Part shown: positions 19,183 to 27,345 of the stretch, piece by piece | How positions within the stretch are numbered: position 1 is the first letter of the stretch | Layout of the letters: each line of letters starts with the position of its first letter | Assembly (NCBI RefSeq): GCF_042682045.1 | Contig: NZ_JBHUGS010000003.1 | Location: 124,001 to 188,000, forward strand | DNA length: 64,000 nt | Direction: 5' to 3' | Source of the DNA: Sphingomonas_R arantia | Lineage (GTDB): Bacteria > Pseudomonadota > Alphaproteobacteria > Sphingomonadales > Sphingomonadaceae | Translations under genes and position numbers: made by a program | The notes under the pieces: generated by a model | Seen by the model: the letters and a program-made list of their open reading frames with translations, nothing else | Database searches by the model: none | What the model was told of the DNA's origin: nothing

Positions 19183-20016
19183 ATGAAAACTTGGTTCATC
19201 ACCGGCGCGTCGCGTGGCTTCGGCGCGCTGATCGCCGACCGCGCCCTGGCCCAAGGCGACGCCGTCGTCGCCACCGCCCGCAATCCGCAAGCAATCATCG
19301 ACCGGTTCGGCGAGCACCCCAATCTGCTCGCCGTTGCGCTCGATGTAACCAACGAGGCTCAGGCCATCGCCGCGGCCGATGCGGCGATCGCCCGGTTCGG
19401 CAGCATCGACATCCTGTTGAACAACGCCGGATTCGGGCTGATGGGAGCTGTGGAAGAAGCCAGCGCCGCCGAAATCGAGGCCGTCTATCGCACCAACGTG
19501 TTCGGCCTCCTTACAGTCACCCGAGCGGTTCTTCCCTTTATGCGGGCCGCACGATCGGGTCGTGTTCTCAACATCTCCTCGATCGGCGGTTACCGCGGTG
19601 CCGCAGGCTTCGGCGTCTATAGCTCGACGAAGTTCGCAGTCGAAGGGTTGTCGGAGGCACTGCACGCCGAACTTGCTCCACTTGGTATTCACGTGACTGT
19701 GGTCGAGCCGGGCTACTTCCGCACTGACTTCCTCGACGCATCGTCACTGGCCGTGAGCCCCAAGATCATTGCCGATTATGCCGGAACGGCCGGTAAGGTC
19801 CGCAATATCGCAGAGGGTCTCAACCACGCTCAACCGGGTGATCCCGCGAAGCTTGCACGTACGTTAGTCGACTTCATCGAAACGCCTAATCCGCCAGTAC
19901 GGTTGCCGCTCGGCAGCGATACCGTCGCGGCGATCGAGGCAAAGCACCGGTCTGACGCGGCCATCCTCTCGGAATGGCATGCGGTGTCGATCTCGACCGA
20001 CTTCGCGGCAGCGTAA
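19183..20016 (+). CDS. Short-chain dehydrogenase/reductase (SDR)
   Basis: The 277-aa protein begins MKTWFITGASRGFG, with LLNNAGFG in the middle, a serine in LNISSIGG and the catalytic YSSTK. The C-terminal part with PGYFRTDFLD is typical of the large oxidoreductase-like SDR group. It is very similar over its whole length to the SDR at 21265-22113, so the two look like tandem duplicates separated by a LysR gene. The ATG at 19183 is preceded by AAAGGA and by two alternative in-frame starts that are not SDR-like. Substrate unknown. Confidence 0.9.
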   Translation: MKTWFITGASRGFGALIADRALAQGDAVVATARNPQAIIDRFGEHPNLLAVALDVTNEAQAIAAADAAIARFGSIDILLNNAGFGLMGAVEEASAAEIEAVYRTNVFGLLTVTRAVLPFMRAARSGRVLNISSIGGYRGAAGFGVYSSTKFAVEGLSEALHAELAPLGIHVTVVEPGYFRTDFLDASSLAVSPKIIADYAGTAGKVRNIAEGLNHAQPGDPAKLARTLVDFIETPNPPVRLPLGSDTVAAIEAKHRSDAAILSEWHAVSISTDFAAA

Positions 20017-20251
20017 GCAGCAGACAAGGCGTCTCGCCTGCATCGGCTGTTCCAAAGCGGTGTAACCCCTTCCTGGCGCGCCGGTGAACGCCGCGCGATC
20101 CAGGAGGGCAAACACTGTCCCTCAAGATGGATGGTCAGGCATTCTGTCCGAGACCGGCGATCAGGACAAACCCATGTGCAACACGGATAACGCTGGGGAA
20201 TTGCATGGCGTTCGTTGCGAGGCGATGACCCCGTCTGGACACTTCCCACCC

Positions 20252-21145
20252 CTACACCCTGCCCTGTCGCGCGAAATCGATGAAGGCGCGCAAAGGCGCC
20301 GGTACCTGGCGGCGGCTGGGGTAATAGAGGTAGAAGCCACTATAGTAGGGGCACCAATCCTCGAGTACGCGAACCAGTCGTCCGTCGGCCACCAGGCCTT
20401 GGACCTGCCCCTCGAACGCATAGGCGATCCCGCTGCCGTCGAGTGCGGCTTGCACCATCAGTCCCTGGTCGCCAAGCGTCAGCGGTCCATCGACCTCGAC
20501 CGTCAACTCTATGCCACCCCGCTCGAATTCCCACGCGTAGAACCGGCCGCTGTTGAATCGGAATCGGATGCAGGGGATGTCCTTGAGCGCCTGTGGCGTA
20601 GTGGGCTTCGGATACTTCTCGAAAAAGCCGGGCGAAGCGACGACAGCAGACCGCTGACGAGAGCCGATCGGTAGCGCAATCATGTCCTGTGCAACCTTCT
20701 CCCCAAATCGGACCCCTGCGTCGAAGCCATCGGACACCATGTCGCCGATACCGTTGTCGACGACTATCTCGACATCCACACTGGGATGCGACGCCAGAAA
20801 CCGCGTGACGATCGGCAACAGCACGAGTTGGGTGGATGTGCGGGCCGCGTTCAATCTAAGCGTGCCGACTGGTGTTCCCCGGAAATTGTTGAGGTCATCA
20901 AGGGCGTCGTCGATGTCCCGGAAGGCGGGTGCTACACGTTCGTATAATCGGGTCCCTGCTTCGGTTAACGCAACACTCCGTGTCGTTCGATTGACCAGCC
21001 GAAGATCGAGCCGGTTCTCCAGCGCGCGCAAAGCGTGGCTCAGAGCCGACGCCGTCACCCCGAGATCGTCCGCTGCTTTGCGGAAGCTCAGGTGGCGAGC
21101 GATCGCGAGGAAAATTGCGAGATCGGCCGGAGTCACACTTCTCAT
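20252..21145 (-). CDS. LysR-family transcriptional regulator
   Basis: A 297-aa LysR protein with the N-terminal winged helix (FLAIARHLSFRKAADDLGVT, then SALSHALRALENRLDLRLVN) and a periplasmic-binding-like effector domain from about residue 90. It is of the DsdA/AaeR type that acts on nearby genes. It is divergent from the SDR at 21265 with 119 bp between starts, the usual layout for a LysR target, and a 19-bp palindrome lies in that gap. The effector may be the SDR substrate. Confidence 0.92.
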   Translation of the reverse strand: MRSVTPADLAIFLAIARHLSFRKAADDLGVTASALSHALRALENRLDLRLVNRTTRSVALTEAGTRLYERVAPAFRDIDDALDDLNNFRGTPVGTLRLNAARTSTQLVLLPIVTRFLASHPSVDVEIVVDNGIGDMVSDGFDAGVRFGEKVAQDMIALPIGSRQRSAVVASPGFFEKYPKPTTPQALKDIPCIRFRFNSGRFYAWEFERGGIELTVEVDGPLTLGDQGLMVQAALDGSGIAYAFEGQVQGLVADGRLVRVLEDWCPYYSGFYLYYPSRRQVPAPLRAFIDFARQGRV

Positions 21146-21171
21146 TGATGAACTGTGCTCATTGCCGCGGG

Positions 21172-21190
21172 GAAAATCCAGGAGATTTTC
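21172..21190. promoter_or_regulatory. Candidate operator, 7-bp inverted repeat
   Basis: GAAAATC-CAGGA-GATTTTC is a perfect 7-bp inverted repeat with a 5-bp spacer. It lies in the 119-bp gap between the divergent LysR and SDR genes. The dyad and its location suit a LysR-type operator, although this exact sequence is not a known box. Confidence 0.45.
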
Positions 21191-21264
21191 TCATGACCCG
21201 AGCCAACCTAATTCCAGTCCATCGACGTCGGATGGTCCGGCGCCTCACTGAAGGAGCTTTCATT

Positions 21265-22113
21265 ATGCGGACCTGGTTCATCACTGGAGCATCGCGCGGT
21301 TTCGGTGCGCTGATCGTCAAGGAAGCCTTGGCAAAGGGCGATGCCGTCGTCGCTACGGCCCGCGATCCGAAAAGCGTGACCGACCGGTTCGGCGACCACC
21401 CCAACCTTCTCGCCGCTGCGCTCGACGTGAACAACGAGGCTCAGGCTCATGCCGCGGCAGAGGCGGCCGTGAAGCGCTTCGGGAAGATCGACATCCTTGT
21501 CAACAATGCCGGTTTCGGCGTGTTGGGCGCAGTCGAAGAAACCAGCGCCGAGGAAGCCGAGGCTGTGTTTCGCACCAACGTCTTCGGCCTGCTCGCCGTG
21601 TCGCGTGCGGTCCTGCCCCATATGCGGCGCGAACGATCAGGTCATATCGTTAACTTGTCGTCGATCGGCGGATACCAGGGGTTCATCGGCTGGGGTGTCT
21701 ACTGCGGGACGAAGTTCGCGGTGGAAGGCATTTCGGAGAGCATGGCGTTGGAGCTTGCTCCGCTCGGCATCAAGGTCACGACGGTCCTGCCAGGCTTCTT
21801 CCGCACTGACTTCCTCGACGCAGCGTCGCTGACCGTCAGTCCAACAGTCCTAGAGGACTACGCCGGAACCGCGGGCGGCATGCGCAACTTTGCGGCCGAT
21901 GCCAATCACGCTCAGCCGGGCGATCCGGTTCGTTTCGCCAAGGCGTTCATCACGATGGTCGACGACCCCAATCCGCCGCTGCGTATGGCGTTCGGTTCGG
22001 ACACGGTCGCCGCGATCGAAGCGAAGAACGCCTTCGTCGCAGAGGAACTGGCCAAATGGCGTGACCTCGCCCTCTCGACCGACTTTCCGATCGAAGCAGA
22101 TCCCGCCGCTTAA
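21265..22113 (+). CDS. Short-chain dehydrogenase/reductase (SDR), target of adjacent LysR regulator (inferred)
   Basis: The 282-aa SDR has TGASRGFG, LVNNAGFG, a serine in VNLSSIGG and the active-site Tyr-Lys as YCGTK. It is a close paralogue of the product at 19183-20016. ATG 21265 was chosen because AAGGAG lies 8 bases before it; longer in-frame starts run into the LysR gene. It is followed at 26 bp by a small membrane protein gene and then, overlapping, by another SDR, so these three are probably one transcript. Confidence 0.9.
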   Translation: MRTWFITGASRGFGALIVKEALAKGDAVVATARDPKSVTDRFGDHPNLLAAALDVNNEAQAHAAAEAAVKRFGKIDILVNNAGFGVLGAVEETSAEEAEAVFRTNVFGLLAVSRAVLPHMRRERSGHIVNLSSIGGYQGFIGWGVYCGTKFAVEGISESMALELAPLGIKVTTVLPGFFRTDFLDAASLTVSPTVLEDYAGTAGGMRNFAADANHAQPGDPVRFAKAFITMVDDPNPPLRMAFGSDTVAAIEAKNAFVAEELAKWRDLALSTDFPIEADPAA

Positions 22114-22139
22114 CGGCCACCGACAAGGAGTACACGATC

Positions 22140-22361
22140 ATGATCGCCGCCATCCGCATCGCTCTCCTAGCAGTGCTTGCCTACCTGGGCATTCTGGCGG
22201 CGGTCCGATTGATTCTCGCAAACACTGCAATGGTCGCGACGAAAGTCGCGTATTTCGGCTGGATGCCGGTCGCCGTCGAATTGGCCATCACGCTTAGCCG
22301 CACGCCAACCGCGGCTATGCTCGCGGCCTTACATCCCGAACATAAGGAGCAAGTAAAATGA
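22140..22361 (+). CDS. Small membrane protein of unknown function
   Basis: A 73-aa protein with two hydrophobic segments: about residues 2-26 (IAAIRIALLAVLAYLGILAA) and 32-53. It has AAGGAG 9 bases before the ATG, and its stop overlaps the start of the next SDR (ATGA). The overlap and the ribosome binding site make it a real gene. I do not recognise the family. It may anchor or modulate the dehydrogenases it is coupled to, but that is a guess from position only. Confidence 0.7.
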   Translation: MIAAIRIALLAVLAYLGILAAVRLILANTAMVATKVAYFGWMPVAVELAITLSRTPTAAMLAALHPEHKEQVK

Positions 22362-23197
22362 AAACCTGGTTCATTACCGGCGTCAGCTCGGGCTTCGGCC
22401 GCGCCATCGCCGAAGCAGCGCTCGCAATCGGCGATACGGTCATCGGTACGTTACGGAGCGAAGGCGAATGCGCAGAGTTCTCACTGATATCCCCAACCAA
22501 ATCACACGGGGTCCTACTCGACGTCACTGACTTCGCTTCGGTTGTGCCGGTCGTCGCCGATGCGGAGCTCCGCTTCGGTCCGATCGACATACTCGTCAAT
22601 AATGCAGGCTACGGCCATGAGGGGCTCATCGAGGAATCAAGCCTCGAAGACGTGCGTCGCCAGTTCGATGTCAACGTCTTCGGCGCCATCGCCGTTGCAA
22701 AGGCAATCCTGCCCGGCATGCGGCAGCGCCGCTCGGGTCACATCATCAACATGACATCGATGGGCGGGCTTACCACCTTTCCGGGCCTTGGCTACTATCA
22801 CGCCAGCAAATTCGCCCTCGAAGGGTTCTCCGAAACACTCGGCAAAGAGGTAAAGGACTTTGGCGTGTTCGTGACTGCGGTCGAACCTGGCGCGTTCAGA
22901 ACCGACTGGGCTGGCCGCTCGATGGTACGGGTCGAAAGATCGATCACCGACTATGACGCGTTGATCAATCCGGTTATCGAACGGCGCAAGGCCTACAGCG
23001 GTCATCAGCCCGGCAACCCCGACAAGGCTGCCCAAGTCATTGTGGATCTGACCCGCGCCCAGGATCCCCCTGCGCATTTGCTGCTCGGAAAGGATGCGTG
23101 GAAGTTCGTGCACGAGAAGCTCGATACGCTTCATGCTGAGCTCGAGACGTGGCGTGCGGTCACGGAGTCAACCGACTTCGAGGTAGAAGCAGCGTAG
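22358..23197 (+). CDS. Short-chain dehydrogenase/reductase (SDR)
   Basis: The 279-aa SDR has TGVSSGFG, LVNNAGYG, a serine in INMTSMGG and the catalytic YHASK. It is more distant from the two near-identical SDRs upstream, although the layout is the same. The ATG overlaps the stop of the small membrane protein gene, so translation is probably coupled. Substrate unknown; the co-occurrence with an NTF2-like protein and a LysR gene suggests inducible conversion of a small organic molecule. Confidence 0.9.
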   Translation: MKTWFITGVSSGFGRAIAEAALAIGDTVIGTLRSEGECAEFSLISPTKSHGVLLDVTDFASVVPVVADAELRFGPIDILVNNAGYGHEGLIEESSLEDVRRQFDVNVFGAIAVAKAILPGMRQRRSGHIINMTSMGGLTTFPGLGYYHASKFALEGFSETLGKEVKDFGVFVTAVEPGAFRTDWAGRSMVRVERSITDYDALINPVIERRKAYSGHQPGNPDKAAQVIVDLTRAQDPPAHLLLGKDAWKFVHEKLDTLHAELETWRAVTESTDFEVEAA

Positions 23198-23324
23198 CGT
23201 CGTTTCGATCGTTGAGCGCCGCGCAACGGCTGAGCCCCAAAAACTCGGTTGCCGGCAAGGGTCGCACGGCGCTCTCTCGCGGTGTCACCGGTGCAGACGC
23301 GGCCCGGTCGCGGAGGATCGGAGC

Positions 23325-23533
23325 ATGGTTGAGATCGGTTTCGTTGGGCTGGGCGCAATGGGCACCCATCCGGTCCGTCATCTACTGGCCTCGGCCTTCA
23401 GGGTCCACGTTCTCGATACCAACGACGAGGCAGTAGCAAGTGCGGTTGCCCTTGGCGCACCCGCTTCCCCCCCCCGTGGCCCTCGCAGATGCCACCGATG
23501 CGGTGCTCGTTTGCCTGCCGACCCCGAATATCG
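23325..23533 (+). pseudogene. 3-hydroxyisobutyrate-dehydrogenase-like NAD(P)-dependent oxidoreductase, 5' part of a split pseudogene
   Basis: This is the N-terminal third of a HIBADH-family enzyme, starting MVEIGFVGLGAMGTHPVRHL with the Rossmann GxGxxG. It has a proper ribosome binding site (GGAGGATCGGAGC before ATG 23325). A run of nine Cs at 23467-23475 throws the frame; eight would give the expected VALADATDAVLVCLPTPNIV. The gene then stops at an insertion: the sequence at 23530-23533 (ATCG) is repeated at 28808, where the protein continues as NIV-RTVALGESG. The family oxidises beta-hydroxyacids or reduces tartronate semialdehyde. A probably intact homologue is at 56702-57607. Confidence 0.9.
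23530..23533. repeat. Left copy of 4-bp target-site duplication (ATCG)
   Basis: ATCG immediately precedes the TGAGC end of the inserted element. An identical ATCG follows the other end at 28808-28811. A 3-4 bp duplication is usual for IS3-family insertion. Confidence 0.8.
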
Positions 23534-23567
23534 TGAGCAGCCCCCACCGGGTGGTCCGGGTAGTTAG

Positions 23568-23756
23568 TTAGTGCATTGTCGTCTCCGCCGCCATTGCCGG
23601 GCGTAGGTGTAGCGAAGCGGAACCGGAGGCCGGCAATGGCGAGGTCGCCGCTGCTGGCGCCGGAGGTCGATAGCCCAAGCTGCTGTGTGGTCGGACGGTG
23701 TTGTAATGACGCCGCCACGCCTCGATCAGCACCCTCGCCTCGTACAGGATCTGTAT
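23568..23756 (-). pseudogene. IS3-family transposase OrfB, C-terminal remnant
   Basis: About 60 residues ending the integrase core of an IS3-family OrfB: LIEAWRRHYNTVRPHSSLGY followed by RPPAPA, a signature just after the catalytic Glu region. Homology stops near 23756, where unrelated passenger DNA begins. The stop codon is 34 bp from the element's left end, normal for such an IS. The DDE residues are missing, so it is inactive. Confidence 0.85.
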
Positions 23757-23780
23757 AACGCATCCAACCGCGATAACCAT

Positions 23781-23840
23781 TATTGCGATAGCTGTTGTAA
23801 GGGATCGATTTGTCCTTGTTCACCATTAATTATCGCAATA
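23781..23840. promoter_or_regulatory. 10-bp inverted repeat pair upstream of MarR gene
   Basis: TATTGCGATA (23781-23790) and TATCGCAATA (23831-23840) are perfect reverse complements separated by 40 bp. The second copy lies about 30 bp before the MarR start at 23872. The spacing fits two operator half-sites or a pair of binding sites for autoregulation. It may equally be a leftover of element structure. Confidence 0.4.
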
Positions 23841-23871
23841 TATGTTTTTGCGCATGATTGTTGGGTGGTGT

Positions 23872-24327
23872 ATGGCAGACGAACCAAGTGAAGGGCCGGT
23901 TGGATTGGAGCAGCAGCTTTGCTTCACGGTGTATTCGGCCGGAATGGCAATCCAACGGCTATACAAGCCGCTCTTGGACCGACTGGGTCTGACCTATCCG
24001 CAATATCTGGTGCTCAACGTCCTTTGGCGCGACGACTCGCTCGCCGTCGGACAGATCGCTGAAAGGCTATCGCTCGAAGCAAGCACGCTCACACCGCTCC
24101 TCAAGCGTCTGGAGGTTGCGGGTCTGGTGCAGCGGGCACGTAACCCCGCCAACGAGCGGCAGGTGATCGTCAGCCTGACCAAGGCGGCACTGCAGCTTCG
24201 CTCGGACGCCCGCTGCCTTAACGACGCGCTGCTTGACGCCTCCGGTGAGACCGGGCCCGAAGTGACTGCGCTGAACGCGCAGATTACGCGGCTTCGCGAC
24301 GCCTTGTATAATCACATCGGGCGCTGA
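23872..24327 (+). CDS. MarR-family regulator, OhrR-like
   Basis: A 151-aa protein starting MADEPSEG and then EQQLCFTVYSAGMAIQRLYK. This matches OhrR, the organic-hydroperoxide sensor, including the redox cysteine (Cys17 here). LGLTYPQYLVLNVLW and the winged helix with LSLEASTLTPLLKRLEVAG follow. OhrR represses an ohr peroxidase gene and is released by Cys oxidation; no ohr gene is nearby. An ATG at 23842 is a possible longer start. It lies inside the inserted element and is a passenger. The downstream neighbour is on the opposite strand. Confidence 0.85.
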   Translation: MADEPSEGPVGLEQQLCFTVYSAGMAIQRLYKPLLDRLGLTYPQYLVLNVLWRDDSLAVGQIAERLSLEASTLTPLLKRLEVAGLVQRARNPANERQVIVSLTKAALQLRSDARCLNDALLDASGETGPEVTALNAQITRLRDALYNHIGR

Positions 24328-24350
24328 CAGACGGGCGGGTGCGACGTCCT

Positions 24351-25091
24351 TCAGAAGAGGGATTCCACGTTCGCTTCGAGCCGGTAGCCGAAGCCGCGTT
24401 CCGTCCTGATAGGGTCGGTGCCACCCGGGCTAATCGACAGCTTGCCCCGGAGACGCAGGACCTGAACGTCTACGCTCCGGTCGAAGATATCGTCGTGTGT
24501 ACGTGTCGCACGCAGGAGATGGATACGCGCCAGCGAGCGGCACGGCGCTGCGAGTAGGGCCGCCAGCAAGCCATATTTGCCCTTCGTCAAATCAACCGGC
24601 GTGCCTTCCGGTGGGACCAGCGTCCGCTCGGCATGACGCATTTCCCAACCATTGAAGAGATAACCGCCGGGTAAAGGCTCGCTGTTCAGCCGGGCCAGTT
24701 CCTGCCGGCGAAGCACGGCACGCGCATGCGCCGCCAGCTCTTTCAGGTTCAGCGTGCCGGTGATGACGTCGTCGGCGCAGAGCTCGAGCCCGACCACGGC
24801 ATACACGACGTCGTCCCTGTTGGCGTCATACATGATCACCGGGACGTGCGACCGGCTTCTAATCTCACGCAGCACATCGAGAGCGTCGCGGCTCCGCAGT
24901 CGCGTGTTTATAGTGATCAGACTGTGTTGGCCGTTGGTCAACTGATGCCCAAGGTCGCGCGCGCCCACGCCCACCGACGTCCACCGACAATTGGGAAGAT
25001 ACGATACAATACGGTCGCACTCGCGCTCGTCCTCGACAAGGATACGTCCCAGACTAGCGGGGCGGGGGGCTAGTTCAATCTGGTCGGTCAT
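24351..25091 (-). CDS. VirG-like response regulator with degenerate receiver
   Basis: The 246-aa protein has the same OmpR/VirG layout and C-terminal tail as the regulator at 16163-16924 (TRTHDDIFDRSVDVQVLRLR, IRTERGFGYRLEANVESLF), so it is a paralogue. Its receiver has lost key residues. The phospho-acceptor Asp is replaced by Asn62 (LITINTRLR), and the conserved Lys of the TKP motif is replaced by Gly112 (DVITGTLN). Such proteins act without phosphorylation or by dimerisation. ATG 25091 has no clear ribosome binding site. It follows the GMC oxidoreductase by 106 bp and may be co-transcribed. Confidence 0.82.
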   Translation of the reverse strand: MTDQIELAPRPASLGRILVEDERECDRIVSYLPNCRWTSVGVGARDLGHQLTNGQHSLITINTRLRSRDALDVLREIRSRSHVPVIMYDANRDDVVYAVVGLELCADDVITGTLNLKELAAHARAVLRRQELARLNSEPLPGGYLFNGWEMRHAERTLVPPEGTPVDLTKGKYGLLAALLAAPCRSLARIHLLRATRTHDDIFDRSVDVQVLRLRGKLSISPGGTDPIRTERGFGYRLEANVESLF

Positions 25092-25197
25092 GCCGAAGTG
25101 ATACACGGTGTGGTCCTCCACGTGGCGCACCTGCGAGCGGCATCGGCACAGGTGGGGCGCCCGCCGCAGAGGCGGGCGCGAGGTTGCATGGAAGATG

Positions 25198-26811
25198 TCA
25201 GATACGGTGCGCCTCGCGCAGACGGTCTGCCGCTTGCTCACCGATGATGGCGCACGGCGCTTGCGTGTTGCCAGTTGTGACGCGCGGCATGACGGAGCCG
25301 TCAGCGATACGGAGCCCATCGATGCCGTAGACCCTCAGGTCACCGTCCACCACGGATTGCTCGTCGCGCCCCATCTTTGCGGTGCAGGTCTGGTGCCAAT
25401 AGGTCACCGCGGAGTCACGGACATAGTCCTTCAGCGCGTCTCCAGTCAGCTTGCCCGGCATCGCCTCGCCGCGAACAAGCGGACGGAAAGCCGCTGCGTT
25501 GCCCAGCTCACGACAGAGCTCGATGCAGGCAAGCGCCGCCTCCATGTCGGCTGGATCAGACAGCATGTTGGCGTCGATCTGCATGGGTGCAGCCGGATCA
25601 TCGCTCATGAGCCGTAGCCGGCCGCGGCTACGGGGCTGTGCAAGTCCGGCAAACATGGTCCAACCATGTTCCGGAACGCCGCGTGCGGCGGTCCGCTCGC
25701 TCGGCACCGGGAACTCGACTTGGCAGAACAGCAGATCAGGTGCCGTCAGCTCGGGCCGGCTCTTCCAGTACATCGTCGCTTCGCTGCCGTTGTTGCGCGG
25801 TGCGATCGGCTCGGCATATTCCCAGGTGCACCCAAACGACACATGGTCCTGAAGGTGACCGCCAACTCCAGGAAGATGCTGGCGCACGGGAATGCCGACG
25901 CGCCGCAGCTCCGTCTCGTCGCCGATGCCCGAGTGCATCAGCACTTTGGGGGTCTGCATCGCGCCCATCGAAAGCACGACCTCCTGCGAGGCGCGAATGA
26001 TCTGGCGCTGCCCGCCGCGCACGACTTCGACGCCGATCGCGCGCTTGCCCTGGAACGCGACCCGCTCGACGGTCGTGTCGGTCAGCACGGTGAGATTGGG
26101 CCGATCGAGGTAGGGCTGGATATAGGCTCGGAAAAGCGAATGGCGGCGCCCGTTTCGCACGAGCATATCGGTGATCGCCGCGCCGCCTTCGCCTTCCATC
26201 ATCACCCCGTTCGGGCTGTCGAAGGTGGGAATGCCGAGTTCGCTCGCGGCGTCGAGCAGCGCGTGGGCGACCGAGCTCGGATCCAGCGCGGGCTGAACCC
26301 AGACCGGCCCGCCACTGCCGCGACGGCTGTGGTCCGGAGCGCCCTGCCAGTTCTCTATGCGCCGGTAGATGTCGAGCACGCGATCGTAGCCCCAGCGCGC
26401 ATCGCCGGACTCCGAGGCAAAGTGGTCCCAATCCGCACGATGACCACGCGCCCACACCATGACGTTGATGCTTGTGCCGCCGCCCAGCCCCTTGCCCATG
26501 GCCATGGGCAGCGCGCGCCCGTTCAGGTGCGGGTTGGGCTCGGCGACGAAGCCCCAGTCGCGCTCGGTGCCGAGATTGGTGGGCCACAGTCCCGGATCGA
26601 GCACTGCCTCGGCCTCGTCGCTGCCGCCCGCCTCTATCAACAATACCCGCACCGCCTCGTTCTCGGCAAGGCGGCGGGCAACGACGGAGCCGGCCGCTCC
26701 GGCACCGCACACAATGAAATCGTAGGACGCCTTGAGCCCGGCAGTCAGCAGCGCCTGGTTCGCAACTGAACGACGGTGAGAAGCCTGCGGATCGTCTTGA
26801 TAGTCGGTCAT
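25198..26811 (-). CDS. GMC-family FAD-dependent oxidoreductase (choline dehydrogenase/alcohol oxidase type)
   Basis: The 537-aa protein has an FAD-binding GAGAAG at residues 36-41 and a GKGLGGGTSINVMVWARG block (GMC signature 1). SMGAMQTPKVLMHSGIG is signature 2. Near the C-terminus it has the active-site pair His473 (TYWHQTCTAKMG) and Asn515 (TTGNTQAP). GMC enzymes oxidise alcohols; the exact alcohol is unknown. ATG 26811 follows GAGGGAG at 7 bases. Upstream on the same strand are fragments of a P450 and a hydrolase, suggesting a once larger alkane- or terpenoid-type oxidation cluster. It appears intact. Confidence 0.9.
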   Translation of the reverse strand: MTDYQDDPQASHRRSVANQALLTAGLKASYDFIVCGAGAAGSVVARRLAENEAVRVLLIEAGGSDEAEAVLDPGLWPTNLGTERDWGFVAEPNPHLNGRALPMAMGKGLGGGTSINVMVWARGHRADWDHFASESGDARWGYDRVLDIYRRIENWQGAPDHSRRGSGGPVWVQPALDPSSVAHALLDAASELGIPTFDSPNGVMMEGEGGAAITDMLVRNGRRHSLFRAYIQPYLDRPNLTVLTDTTVERVAFQGKRAIGVEVVRGGQRQIIRASQEVVLSMGAMQTPKVLMHSGIGDETELRRVGIPVRQHLPGVGGHLQDHVSFGCTWEYAEPIAPRNNGSEATMYWKSRPELTAPDLLFCQVEFPVPSERTAARGVPEHGWTMFAGLAQPRSRGRLRLMSDDPAAPMQIDANMLSDPADMEAALACIELCRELGNAAAFRPLVRGEAMPGKLTGDALKDYVRDSAVTYWHQTCTAKMGRDEQSVVDGDLRVYGIDGLRIADGSVMPRVTTGNTQAPCAIIGEQAADRLREAHRI

Positions 26812-26921
26812 TGTCAACTCCCTCAGAAAGATGTTCGCGAGCGGGAGCGAGGAGACGCGCGCCCTCTACCCGTGACGCGGTGCGCGCGGGGCCAAGTCTG
26901 CCGTCTCTCGATCTGCTCACT

Positions 26922-27167
26922 TTACCTGCGAGCAGATTGGGCCCAGCCCGCCGCTCGAGACCAGTAAGGTGCAAACTGGCCTGCGGCGCACCGATGGACC
27001 GGTGCTTCCCGCCTCAGTCTGGAAAGGTAACGCGGTGCGAAACCAGCGCGGAACAGCTCGGGTTGTGCCACGTCAAGCGTATCGATAGGCAATTCCCGGA
27101 GGTCATCCATAAAGTGGCTCGTGTCAGCACCGTGGTTCGGTGCAGCAGGATCTAATGCAGTGGTCAT
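26922..27167 (-). pseudogene. Cytochrome P450, N-terminal fragment
   Basis: From an ATG at 27167 the first 70 residues match the start of bacterial P450s: LPIDTLDVAQPELFRAG and YLSRLRREAPVHRC, then FAPYWS. Homology ends abruptly after the YWS motif (about 26958); the remaining residues are unrelated. The oxygen-binding helix I, ExxR and haem cysteine are all missing, so it cannot be a working P450. It lies just upstream of the GMC gene on the same strand. The break removes more than 300 residues. Confidence 0.72.
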
Positions 27168-27345
27168 CAGAGCGGACTAATTGTGCTCGGCTACCAACTC
27201 GCTACGTGGCGCAACAATGCGGTGACTAGGGTAACGACGTCGATGCTGCGGGTCGCAACCAGTGACATCTGCCAGTCAGGCTTCGTCCGAGCTGTGCGAA
27301 CCCGGGGAGACTTTGGCGGTCGCGCTCCCCTGATCGAGGCCTTCG

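Noticed and set aside
25666..26769. A 367-codon plus-strand frame opposite the GMC oxidoreductase
   Set aside because: The GMC gene on the other strand has full motifs; the antisense frame is a by-product of high GC codon use with no domain.
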